DNA of 64,000 nucleotides from Cryptomeria japonica (Eukaryota > Streptophyta > Pinopsida > Cupressales > Cupressaceae), in NCBI RefSeq assembly GCF_030272615.1, contig NC_081408.1:762282673-762346672 (forward strand), given 5' to 3'. Of this stretch, positions 23,399 through 34,262 are shown piece by piece (the stretch's first letter is position 1; each line of letters opens with the position of its first letter). The notes under the pieces are model-generated. The model did no database searches and was not told where the DNA came from. It was given only the letters and a program-made list of their open reading frames with translations. Made by a program: the position numbers and the translations under genes.

Positions 23399-24161
23399 TG
23401 TATACAATAGAATTGGAAATTCAAGCTATTATAAAACCAAATAAGATTCAACTACATAAAACCCTAGTTCTATAATGAAAGCCACCATACACTAATAAAG
23501 AACTTAAAAACATGCAAAACACAAAATGTAAATGATTATACCATCACATGTTCATTAGGGTCTAATCTTCATTGTTTCCTATCTCCATTGATCTTGCTTG
23601 ATATGTTGGTTTCTCTTAGATTTTATGTGTGCACAAGAGCTCAACAAAGAACAAATTATGGTTGTTTAGATGCTTGAGTGATTGATCGGTTATTAGGACA
23701 TTCAGGTATTAGGGATGAAAAGAGAGAAATAATCCTCTTTTATAGAGAGTACTCTAGAATTGGAGGGATATGATTAAGAGGTGAAAGGATAAATGGTCGA
23801 CTCAAATTAGAGGGTAGGTATATAAAATAGGAAAATATTAGAGAGGTGGTTAAAGGTAAATCAAGAGATGAATGACAAGTGTCATGGAGGGAAAAATCTA
23901 ATGAATTAAATAAATAAATAAATATTTATTTAATTAATAAAATAAGTGGGGTTGATTAAATAAATAAAATATTTATTTAATTTAGGGAAAGGATAATTTA
24001 AATAAATAAAAATATTTATTTAAATAGGGAAAGGATAGAAAAGGATTTGTGAATTAAATAAATAAATAAATATCCACTTAATTAATATAAGGCTTAGGAT
24101 AAAATGATTAAATAAATAAAATATTTATTTAACTAGGCTAGGACAATTTTAGGTGTCTACA
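23399..24161 (-). repeat. LTR 'A' (3' LTR of Ty3 element A)
   Basis: 763 bp. On the minus strand it begins TGTAGACACC and ends in ATACA (TG...CA). Long AAATAAATA/TTTATTTAATT palindromic stretches fill its U3 side (23890-24130). It is the same family as LTR B (29661-30446) and LTR C (60704-61499, inverted). It is inserted at the end of Copia-3. Confidence 0.88.
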
Positions 24162-24175
24162 TTTTGCCCCTTTTT
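24162..24175 (-). other. Element A polypurine tract
   Basis: The minus strand reads AAAAAGGGGCAAAA directly upstream of LTR A. Element C has AAAGAGGGGCAAAA at the matching place (60690-60703). This fixes LTR A as a 3' LTR of a minus-strand element. Confidence 0.85.
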
Positions 24176-24380
24176 GAGACAATGTAGTTTATTGTGTTGT
24201 TTCAAAGAAAAATAAAGAATTGGTACAATAAGTTGTCCTTGGTAAGGAAGACAACATGCCTCCTCGAGAGATTGGGTGAATTTTTTTGAAAAATTTGGAC
24301 AATCTCTCGAAAAGAAATAGGCTCTCGAAAGATCACAACGATCACAAAGAATCACCACAAACATCTAGGGTTGGCACCCC

Positions 24381-24388
24381 TATAAATA
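24381..24388 (+). promoter_or_regulatory. TATA box of the antisense PMD gene, copy A
   Basis: TATAAATA lies 102 bp upstream of the ATG at 24483 and about 220 bp inside the element from LTR A, on the strand opposite to the retroelement. Copy C has a weaker TATA-like word at the equivalent distance. A start site near 24412 is inferred. Confidence 0.6.
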
Positions 24389-24482
24389 GGAGCTAAGAAG
24401 AGGGACCGCCTCATTTGGATTCATCAATTTCATTGTTCACAACACAAAGCGAAGGAGAGATAAAGAGCACGATAGTGGAGCT

Positions 24483-26315
24483 ATGGCAACAAGGTTTCAT
24501 AAATTTGAACACGTTCGATGACAAACAATCTGAGGAGTACAAAGAGTCGTTATGTAGTCTATCTTACTTTTAATTTCATGCATTTAATGCATCATTAATA
24601 GGGCCATAATGCATTTCACCAAAAACACATCAGTTAGGAAAATGTTGAAATCGCGTACATGTTCATTCTTAGTGTGTTTAGGTTGTATCAAAGTGTGTAT
24701 AGGGTATTAGCATGTCTATGGTTTGAGAAACTGCGTCTAGGATCTACAAAAATGCACTTATGGTAAAAAATAATTTAGGGCCAATGTTGGCACGTTTGTG
24801 ATGAACAATAGAACGTATATGGTCAACGTGCATAGATGAAAGTAATAAATGCATTTGTGGTTTCTTAGCGCGCCTATGATAAGCATTAGTGCGTATAGGG
24901 TTGAAGTGCATTTTTACACTATGAAACTTCATATAGGGATTATTAGCATGTTTGTGATAAACATAAGGGCATTTATGGTCCTTATAAATGCAAAACATGT
25001 TGTCACTGTGATAAAAAGGAATGACTAATAGGATAAGCTGTTAGATTGATGAAACCCAACGCGTGCCCCAATAGGATAGGTTGCAAAGTAATTGATGAGG
25101 CCGATGAAGTCGTGAGATAGAGCTGATAAAGTTCATGCAAGATTGACAAGATTTTGACTCTAACGTGGGTATACTTGTGATTGTAGGATAACTTAGCCCC
25201 TCTAGATTCATGAGAGAGGTTTTTGAGGATGTAGAGACTGAGATTGTAGTTAACAAAGTATCTTACACTAGGAGTGCTAGGATCATGGCATGCTACTTTT
25301 ATGCCCGAGATTCAAACAAATCTCAGTTTTCTATCTATGCTGGCTGAGTGGTGGTACAATGAGCATTGCACTTTCCACTTGCCTACCGAGGAGATGTTTG
25401 TGACATTAGAGGATGTCCACCACATTCTACACATCCCTATCCATGGGAAGATGGTGGTGTACGATCAAGAGGGAGGAGATATTGAGGGTCTGCCTTGTGT
25501 GTTCGACTGTAAAGATTTAGAGGTTTGTGATAGTCACATCAGCTGAGATGAGATGTATGAGGTGGGTTTGGTGAGGTTACCTCGGGTAGTGGTTTTTAGT
25601 AGGGTGATCGACAATTATATCTGTTGGGACCGCATGACTCACAAGATGTCCATTAGTTGGGGCTGAGCTATGGACATGATGCTCTCACATGGGACTCGGT
25701 TTGCTTGGGGGCCATGAATGTTGGATCGATTATATCATGAACCACACCGGTTTGTCTACTTGGGTGGTTGCAAGATATCTGAAGGTATTACACTTATTAG
25801 ATATTGGTTTATGAGCATATTGTTGTGACTAGGCCAATTTGCTAGAGAGGATATGGGGCATGACAACCTTATGTACATATGTATAGCATGATTGTCTCCC
25901 AGCTTCAACTTGGGAAGATGGACTACTGGAGACGAGTGATTGCTCACATTGATACTGTTATTTGGTTGCGACCTTATCTTGACTACGAGCCTTGGGAGGA
26001 GGATGACACATATTTTCCGTACTGTTATCAAACTAGGTGCCCCATTGGAAGGACAACATATATTATTGAGAGATATCTACCTGGTAGGGTGTCTAGATAG
26101 TCCGTGCAAGTACATGGTCGATCGATTGGATCTACAGATTTTGCTCCTTCCAGACAAGAGATTCCTTGATGGGGACTGTGTCTATCTTATGAGGTTGTTG
26201 TGGCTGAGTTCCTAGCATTGACTCCTATGGTTTGAGACTTGAGGCTAGATGTTGTGGATATCGAGATGACACCAGACTATGAGGCTTACTTTCGAGCACA
26301 TCCATTTCCAAATTG
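24483..26315 (+). pseudogene. Antisense plant mobile domain (PMD) gene, copy A, 5' part
   Basis: Exon 1 begins at ATG 24483 with MATRFHKFEHVR, then a stop. Copy C reads MALVHRFDRVCR at the same place. An intron-like region (about 24530-25186, filled with degenerate repeats) ends at the acceptor TTGTAG. The PMD exon (25187 on) contains CTFHLPTEEMFVTLEDV and ILHIPIHGK (about 25370-25450), the PMD signature (THTFHLPCGEMTVTLEDVA.LLGLPI type). A later segment reads VIWLRPYLDYEPWEEDD (about 25958-26010). Several stops and frameshifts break it, and Copia-2 interrupts it after 26405. PMD proteins (MAIN/MAIL family and many transposon-borne relatives) are nuclear; their biochemical role is poorly known. 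It runs antisense to element A. Confidence 0.8.
24640..25010 (+). repeat. Degenerate minisatellite in the PMD intron, copy A
   Basis: A loose tandem of roughly 20-30 bp units built on words such as AATGCA.TTATGGT, GCGTCTATGG and GCGTATAGGG alternating with GATAA/GATGAA. An equivalent array, inverted, lies in the copy C intron (59930-60230). Confidence 0.6.
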
Positions 26316-26405
26316 ATAGGTGTTGACGAGCCCATTCCTAAGATTTAGGACAATACAAATAGAGAGCAACCAACCTACCAATGAAGGAGGAGAGGGAAAG
26401 GTAGT

Positions 26406-27328
26406 TGTTTGTATTTGATTGAAGATTGTATTGATGAACTATTGTGTTGTCATTGATGTCAATTGTAACCGGTAATGATGTTGTTTTGCAATCGGTAGGT
26501 GAGCAAGTGAAGGAAACCAGTATTACTTTAGAAGCAGTGAGATCAATCGGTAACCCTACCTGTTGATGTGCCAAACCCTAACTGATGGAGCTTGGTGAAT
26601 CAGTTGTATTGATTTATGATCAATTAGGTGATCGATAATGATTATTTCGCTTATGCATGTTGTATGTGATAAGTTTCAAGTGGTTTTTGGCACGTAGAGA
26701 TAACAATTTTATTTTGGGAATGAGCGAATACATTGCTTGAAGAGGAAACCGTGTGATGAGTTACAAGATTCGATGAAGCAGTAAAGGTTGTCTTGAACAA
26801 CGTGCTGATGATTGCTATGTAATCTAACGGTCATACTTGAACCAATTTGTTTTTGTGATGTGTTATTGACCTATTGTTTTGTTTATAAGGTTGATGAGTT
26901 GTTTTGTAAAGGTGTTGACAATTTTGGTTAAGTGTTAGTGTGATTGATTGCCGAACCAGGAGGACTATCTGCAATATGTGTGAAAGCAGATAGGAGCATG
27001 AAAAGGATGTGATCAAGCAGAGTAGTGCTATTTACCAGATCAACAAACCCTTGTTGTTCTCTAACAATTACAATAGTTAAATCCCTTGATTGGGTAAGCC
27101 TTAACAAGCTTAGTGTTATCTAAATCCTCTAACTAGGTGATCCATTAGCTTGGATTTTAAATCCTCTATCGAGGTTACTCCTAACAGGGTATTGCTTCTA
27201 ACAGGGCATTATAGTCAATCCCTTAATCGGGTGGTCCCTAACATGATCTGTTCCTAACAGGACTTTTTCTAAGCTTTAACCGACTTGGCTCCTAATAGGG
27301 CGAACTTCAGAAGAGTTCAGAATACTTT
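26406..27328 (+). repeat. Copia-2 left LTR (3' end deleted)
   Basis: Matches 30600-31500 of the right LTR, including the string of AACAGG/CTAACAGG-type sentences near 27060-27300. The match ends at AATACTT (about 27321), a word shared by both sides of the junction, and the sequence jumps straight into integrase. Confidence 0.88.
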
Positions 27329-29515
27329 GCAAAGAGGAAAAATCGATCAGTTGTTGAAGCTGCTAGAATGATGCTAATACAAGGAGGTTTAGCAAAAAAT
27401 TTCTGGAGAGAAGCTATCGGCACTATGAACCAGATATTGGTAAAGAGAGGTAAGGATAAAAATCCTTATGAATATTGGTATGGTAGATCACCTAATGTCA
27501 GTTATCTTAAGATTTTTGGCAGTAAATGTTTTATCAAGAGAGGTGACTATGTTGGTAAATTTGATGGTAAAAGTGATGAAGGCATATTTCTTGGTTACTC
27601 CACCAAGAGTAAAGCCTACAAATGTTACAACAACCGGACAAAGAGAATCATTGAAAGTGCTGATGTCAGAGTGGATGAGTGTCCTGAATTTTTAGGAGAA
27701 ACCAGCGAGGAGAAGAAGGAAGATGAACCTTACATTCTAATTTTGGAACTAGAACTGGTGAAGCTAGAAGTTGGTGAAGTGAATGCTGTAGTACCCGTTC
27801 AACCGGAACAGGTAGAATCAGAAGAAGATGATGATAGTGAGGAAGAAGAACCTGAAGATAATGATCATGTCATTCCAAGGCATGTGAGACTCAATCACAA
27901 TCCTGACCAGATTATTGGAGATAAAGATTCTTGAGTATTAACCAGAAGAAGAATTAGAGATAATTCTTGCATGATCTCCACTATTGAGCCTAGAACTGCT
28001 AAGGAAGTCTTTGGAGATGATCACTGGGTCAAGGATATGGAAGAGGAGCTTGATCATATTGAGAAGAACAATACATGGACCCTAGTACCCAGACCGGTGA
28101 ATAAAAATGTGTAGGCACTAAATGGGTATTCTGGAATAAATTGAATGAAGATGGAGTAGTAGTCAGAAAAAAAGCAAGATTGGTATGCAAAGATTATGCA
28201 CAGGAAGAAGGAGAAGACTATGGAGAGACATTTGCACCAGTTGCTACATTGGAAGGTGTTAGGACTCTACTTGCATTTGCATCATATAGGGGATTCAAAG
28301 TATATCAGATGGATGTGAAGTCAACATTTCTAAATGGAATACTGGAAGAGGAAGTATACATTGAACAACCAGATGGTTATGCTTTGACTGATGCAAAAGA
28401 TATGGTGTGTAAACTGCACAAGGCACTATATTGTTTGAAGCAAGCACCGAGAGCATGGCATGAAAGACTACATTCACACCTAGTGAAGATGGCTTTTTAG
28501 AGAACCAATGAAGACAACAATATATCTTAAGACTGAAGGAGATAAGATACTGGTTAGTGAAGTGTTTGTGGATGATATCATTTTTTGAGGCAATGATGAC
28601 ATGAGTGATGACTTTGCAAATGAGATGAAAAGTGAATTTGAAATGTCTCTGGTAGGAGAGATAAAATTATTCATAGGTTTGCAAATTCATCAGATGAAGA
28701 GTGGTATCTTTATCACACAGTCCAAATATGTGAAAGAGGTATTGAAGACATTTGGAATGGGTGACTGTAAACCAGTTCAGACACAAATGGTTACAGGTTG
28801 TAAACTATCTGAGGATGATACCACATCCGTTGATGAAAAGTAGTACAAATCAATGATAGGGAAATTGCATTATTTTGTTCACAACAAACCGGATATTGCT
28901 CATGCAGTTGGATTAGTTGCGAGATTTAAGAATAACCCTAAGGAGACACACATGATTGCGACTAAAAGGATATTCAGATATTTGAAAGGTACTATTGATT
29001 ATGGATTATGGTATCCATATGCAGGTAAATTTGATTTGAAGGTTTATACAGATGCAGACTGGGCAAGGAATGTTGATGACATGAAGAGCACAACCGGTGG
29101 TGTATTCTTTCTTGGATGAAGAATTGTATCTTGGAGAAGCAAGAAGCAGAGCTGTATATCACAGTCCACTACTGAAGCTGAATATGTTGCAGCGTATATG
29201 AATTGTACCCAGACAATTTGGATGAAACACATTCTAGAAGGATTCAAGTTGAAGATCATAGAACCGGTAAAGATTTTATGCGGTAACACCAGTGCAATAA
29301 ATATCTCAAAGAACCTAGTGTTGCATGATAGAACTAAGCATATTGAGTTGAAATATCATTTCTTGAGGGAGAAAGTGCAGAGTAAAGATGTATTATTGGA
29401 GCATGTATCTACTAAGGAGCAACTAGTAGATATCTTTACTAAACCTCTGCCTAAGACTACTTTTGAGTATCTTAGAGGTCAGCTAGGCATTGTGCCCCTA
29501 CATGAGGTCAATTGA
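27329..29515 (+). pseudogene. Copia-2 pol remnant (integrase C-terminus, RT, RNase H)
   Basis: It begins in RGKNRSVVEAARMMLIQGG, at the last part of the integrase core, and runs through the integrase C-terminal region (YWYGRSPNVSYLKIFGSKCF) and an acidic linker to 27934. RT starts near 27990 (EVFGDDHWVKDMEEELDHIE) and is frameshifted by one base near 28112. It continues with KARLVCKDYAQEEGEDYGET, YQMDVKSTFLNG and LKQAPRAWHERLHSHL, and is broken again at about 28498. The catalytic motif reads FVDDIIF (about 28567). RNase H follows with YTDADWARNVDD, STTEAEYVA and RTKHIELKYHFLREKV, ending at a TGA (29513-29515). It is non-functional. Confidence 0.93.
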
Positions 29516-29660
29516 GCAGATGTGGAAGACATCAATCCTAGAGCTAATTGAAAAATCTTGAAGCAGGATTGGTGTAGAGTGGAGCTACTCCATAGGGGGA
29601 GCATCAAGTTGCTGATCATTGATGCAAAACAATGAAGTATGGCATTGCGAGTTTTACTTT

Positions 29661-30446
29661 TGTATATTGTGAAAATGGATAACAACAATATTGAAAGGTT
29701 AAATGAATTCAACCACAAAACCCTAGCCTAACAACAACAAAGATCCACCATAACATATGAAGATTACCTAAGACAATGAAAATCAAATGAAATCACAAAG
29801 ATTATACCATCAGATGTCCAATAGGGTTTGGATCTTCATTCTTCCTATCTCCATTGATCTTGCTTGATATATTTGCTCTCAGATTTTATATGTGCACAAG
29901 AGCTCAACAAAGAACGGAAGTGTGGTTGCAAGTAGGCTTGATCGTATATGAAAGAGTGTAGTTAGTTGATCAGGTTGCATAGATTGATTAGGGTTGATAA
30001 TGAAGGAAGTATCCTCTTATATAGAAGACACTATAAGAAATGGAGGGATAAGATTGAGAGGTGTAAAAGATAAATGATCGGCTATGATTAAAGGGGAGGT
30101 AAAGGAAATAATAAAATAATGAGAGGGTAGGTAGTGTAGGAATTAAGAGATGAATGACATGTGTCATAGGTAGAAAAGGTTAATGAATTAATTAAATAAA
30201 TAAAGATTCATTTAATTAATAGAAGAAGTGGGATCAATTAAATAAATAAGATATTTATTTAATTTAAGAAAAGGATAATTTAAATAAATAAATGTATTTA
30301 TTTAAATGAGAAATAAGGCTAGAAGAGGATAAATGAATTAATTAAATAAATAAAGATTTATTTAATTAATAGAAGAATTAGGCTTAAGATAATTAAACAA
30401 ATAAAGATATTTATTTAATTAGACTGGACAATTTTAGGTGTCTACA
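29661..30446 (-). repeat. LTR 'B': solo LTR of the A/C Ty3 family
   Basis: 786 bp, TG...CA, same family and orientation as LTR A. It is flanked by a perfect 5-bp duplication ACTTT (29656-29660 and 30447-30451). No internal sequence is present, so it is a solo LTR left by LTR-LTR recombination. It splits the 3' untranslated region of Copia-2. Confidence 0.92.
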
Positions 30447-30469
30447 ACTTTCAATTTGGCATTGTTGTC

Positions 30470-30483
30470 AAAGGGGGAGAAGA
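30470..30483 (+). other. Copia-2 polypurine tract
   Basis: AAAGGGGGAGAAG follows TTTGGCATTGTTGTC, the common 3' untranslated signature of this copia group. It lies about 117 bp upstream of the right LTR, farther than usual, so a second tract nearer the LTR may be the true primer. Confidence 0.6.
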
Positions 30484-30599
30484 ACTATATGATTGATAGG
30501 GAGTACATGGTAAAATGTAAACCAGGATTCCTATACCTGTGTATGTGCATTACTCTCAATCATCACAATCAAGGGTATTGATATTTATATTGCCATCAT

Positions 30600-31910
30600 T
30601 GTTGGTATTTGATTGAAGATTGCATTGATGAACTATTGTGTTGCCATTGATGTCAATTGTAACCGATAATGATGTTCTTATGATGTTGTTTTGCAACCAG
30701 TAACCCTACCCGTTGATGTGCCAAACCCTAACCGATGGAGCTTGGTGAATCAGTTGTATTGATTTTTGATCAATTAGGTGATTGGAATGATTATGCCACA
30801 TATGCATGTTGTATGTGATAAGTTTCAAGTGGTTTTTGGCGCGTAGAGATAACAGTTTTATTTTGGGAATGAGCGAATACATTGCATGAAGAGGAAACCG
30901 CGTGATGAGTTACAAGATTCGATGAAGTGGTGATCAAGGAGCGATCGAGGTTGTCTTGAACAATGTGCCGATGATTGCTATGTAATATAATGGTCATAAT
31001 TGAACCAATTTGTTTGTAATCTCTATGAGGTCTTAGGTTTGTGATGTGTTAGCGACCTATTGTTTTGTTTATAAGGTCGTTGAGTTGTTTTGTAAAGGTG
31101 TTGGCAATTTTGGTTAAGTGTCAGTGTGATTGATTGCCAAACCAAAATGAGTATCTGTAGTATGTGTGAAGGAAGATAGGAGCATGAAAAGGATCTGCTC
31201 AAGAAGAGTAGTGCTATTTGCCAGATCAACAAACCCCTGTTGTTCTCTAATAATTACAACAGTTAAATCCCTTAACCGGGTAAGCTTGAACAAGCTTAGT
31301 GATTTCTAAATTCTCTTACTAGATGATCCATTAGCTTGGATTTCAAATCCTCTACCGAGGTTACTCCTAATAAGGTATTGCTTCTAATAGGGCATTATAG
31401 TCAATCCCTTAACCGGGTGGTCCCTAACAGGATCTGTTCCTAACATGACATTTTGTAAAGCTTTAATAGGCTTGGCTCCTAACAGGGCGAACTTCAGAAG
31501 AGTTCAAAATACTTGTGGGTATTCATCCCCACCGTGGTTTTTCCCATTTGGGTTTCCACGTTAAATATCATTGTGTCAAGTGGTGAATGGTTTTTGTGGT
31601 TATGTTTGATATGGTTAATTTTCTTAACTATTAAATCCACTTAGTTAGGATAAGATGACCGATAGTTATATGAAATGTGATTTTACTATTGTCAGTTAAG
31701 TATTTTGATGTTTTGGTTAAATGGTTTGGGAGTTTCAAATCTATTATATTGATATTTTAATATTCCAGTCAAACCGGTAACTATCAGTGCTATTGCAGTT
31801 TGTAGTTCAGTGTTTGAACTAGTTAGTTTAGAGATTAACTTGTGAAATTGTTTTTGAGTTTGATGAAAGTTAAGTCAGTTTTCTAACTCCTGATTCACCC
31901 CCCCGTCTCA
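30600..31910 (+). repeat. Copia-2 right LTR
   Basis: About 1.31 kb, starting TGTTGGTATTTG. It contains the run of AACAGGG/CCTAACAGG sentences also seen in the left LTR, GGGTATTCATCCCCACCGTGG at about 31515, and a C-rich end (GATTCACCCCCCCGTCTCA). Related but diverged LTRs occur at 40328-41599 (inverted) and 53037-53950. Confidence 0.88.
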
Positions 31911-31915
31911 GTAGT

Positions 31916-32690
31916 TGTCTAGATCCTTATTGATTCATCATATCATCGATAGTGACTTAAAGGGCGATGATGAGGATGATGGAGGGAGATCTGGATAATC
32001 ACCTAGGCCATCACGAGGGAGAGGAGGCAAGATATAGGTTCCTGGGATATAGGTGCTACCAATGTAGCCACAAAGGCAGGGTGCATAGGTCCAAGGACAA
32101 CATGCCCCTCACTAGGATAAGGGAGAGGAGGGACAAGTAGTTAGATAGGGATGAGATTGGGAGGGAAAGTATGAGCAACTAGGAAGAGGAGATGGCTGGG
32201 ATGAGCTAGTCGATTTTGGAGCTATAAGAGCCCGACTGCAGATTTTGGAGGACCAAATACAGGTCCAAACAAGGTAAGATTACATAACTCTGGGAATAGG
32301 TCTGGAAAATGACAATAGAGAGGGATCCAACTATAGAGTGATATGGGAGAGAAGAGGCTACCATTGAGAGTGCCCAAGTAATAGTTTGAGGCAATGTTGC
32401 CTATGGTATGGATTATGTATACAAAGTAGCACATGAGATTGCATACTGGTAGAACCTATATGAGTTTGATGTGCCAACAAGCAAGAGGGTAGGTAGTTTT
32501 GTAGTGATTTTCGAGGCTAAGAGTTGAGGATGATGATAGAGGGGAAATAGTGCAGGGGCGATGGGGCCACCTATAGCAGGGACAACTATAGGTTCAATTA
32601 GGACAGGTCCTTCGGGAGCTCAGAGGCCACATAGATCATCAGGGTTAGAGGGAAGTAGTTCATCATAGACCCTCCTAGATCCATTTTGTA
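31916..32690 (+). pseudogene. Antisense PMD gene, copy A, 3' part
   Basis: Continuation of the PMD gene after Copia-2. It includes an Asp-rich stretch (GDDEDDGG, about 31965-31985) matching EGDGGDDSRDGGG of copy C, then basic, glycine-rich and poorly conserved sequence with stops. No catalytic motif is known for this tail. It is assigned by position and by parallel order with copy C. Confidence 0.55.
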
Positions 32691-34262
32691 CCAGTATTGT
32701 ATTTTTTATGATGATGTAGGAACCTATGGGTAATTTTGTAGCCATTTTTAGATATGACATCATTGTGTCATGACTGAGATCTATTCCTGGCGGCTATGTG
32801 CTTATGTGATGATACATGATTATGATATTTATTTATGATGCCTATATATGCATGTTATGATTTTATATGATATTTATACAATGTTCTATTATGATGATGT
32901 AGTTATTATATATGATGTCTTATATGCTCTTATATGATCCTATGATGCAGATATGATGTATGCTTATAGATGCATGATGCAATTATGATCTATGTGATGA
33001 TGTTTATGAAATGTATTTTACTTATGATATGATGATTTATATGCCCCTAGCATAATTATGATGTATGGCTTAAGTGATGATTATGCTATGATGCCATTGG
33101 ATGCATGATGTTGCGTATGTTCTAATGTTATGGATGCAAGATGAATGCATGATAATAATATTAAGGTGATATGTAGGACTAACTATGTGGTAATGCAAGA
33201 CATATGCAATGATTTTTTTGGGTGTGTAATTATACTTAGTCCGGTGATGTTTGACTGTGGGACAAAGGGAGATGAAAGGAATTAGATGACGATAGGTAGA
33301 AGATATAGAGGTGAATAAGCTCCTTGTGCATTTATCATCATTGAGCTTATTATGTCAAATGTGTTGTGACCATCTAGATATAGGTTCGACCTAGATAGTC
33401 ATTGTATTATTTGCATGGAGAACAAACAATCACAAATAAGGAATATTGTAGTTCACGCTAGACCATAGTGTCCTCATATCCTTGGACGAGTCATAATATT
33501 ACAAAGAGACAATCCACAAACAACAAAATAGGTGATCATGCCCCATCCCAACCACTCTAGTCCATAGACATCCTTAAGAAGCATAAGAAACATGACACCA
33601 CAAAAGATCAAATCAAAAGAAAATCAAAGACTGGACACGACAAAAGATCAAATAAAAAAAAATCATTTGAAGACTTGAAACCAACATAAACTGAAACCTT
33701 CAAGTTATAAGTGTATCTTGCCACATATATTAACATGTTTGATCTGGTCATAATGTTGTCATCCTGATAAAGGAAAAATAGCATCAAAGAACCTATTGTA
33801 GTATAAGTCTGTCAAAAGATTGATTTGTTGAAAGCCCACTATTGCTTGTGTCTCATCTGAAACCGACTTACTCCATGAAATTGATACCTTATTACAGAGA
33901 AGAAATTATTTTTTATTGCGGATTGGCGATGCAAATGATCTTTTATTATAGATTGTGCACGAAAATAAGGAAGAAACAAAAATATAATGCTCCTCAAAAC
34001 ATGCAATGTTAAGGATCCACTTCCATCACTAGGTTTAGGTTTTGCCCCTAGTTATAGATAAGAACTGATTTATCATGGCTAAAGGGAAAAGTTGAAAAGT
34101 ATTTATCATGGATGACAAACCTAAGTTAGGTAGATCAATAAAAAACCATGATGGGGTTGGAAAAGTTTATTATGGAATGATAGGATATGAGTCTATGCAA
34201 AGTGAAAGGAGAAACCGAGTCTTGAAAGAGGGAGGAGCAAAAGTCCCTACACATGGTGCTAG
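32691..34262 (-). other. Element A post-pol spacer, ATGATG-rich part included
   Basis: Non-coding. 32740-33200 is dominated by TATGATG/ATGATGT words. 33400-34262 matches, inverted, 56105-56950 of element C (for example AATCCGCAATAAA, TCCATAATAAACTT and the CCAAGGATATGAGGAC words). It is ordinary retroelement DNA between integrase and the antisense gene. Confidence 0.7.

Larger units (their letters stand above)
26406..31910 (+). mobile_element. Copia-2: Ty1/copia element inserted in the PMD gene
   Basis: A + strand copia element. The left LTR starts at 26406 (TGTTTGTATTTG) and the right LTR at 30600 (TGTTGGTATTTG). The 5-bp word GTAGT at 26401-26405 recurs at 31911-31915, directly after an LTR end at TCTCA. 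The right LTR could instead run about 27 bp further, by analogy with the related LTR at 53037-53950, in which case the duplication is fortuitous. The 3' end of the left LTR plus gag, protease and the integrase N-terminus are deleted. A solo Ty3 LTR (29661-30446) sits between RNase H and the PPT. Confidence 0.85.

Noticed and set aside
23880-24140. CRISPR-like or AT satellite array
   Set aside because: TTTATTTAATT/AATTAAATAAATA blocks are the U3 part of an LTR found three times in the window; no regular spacer-repeat pattern.
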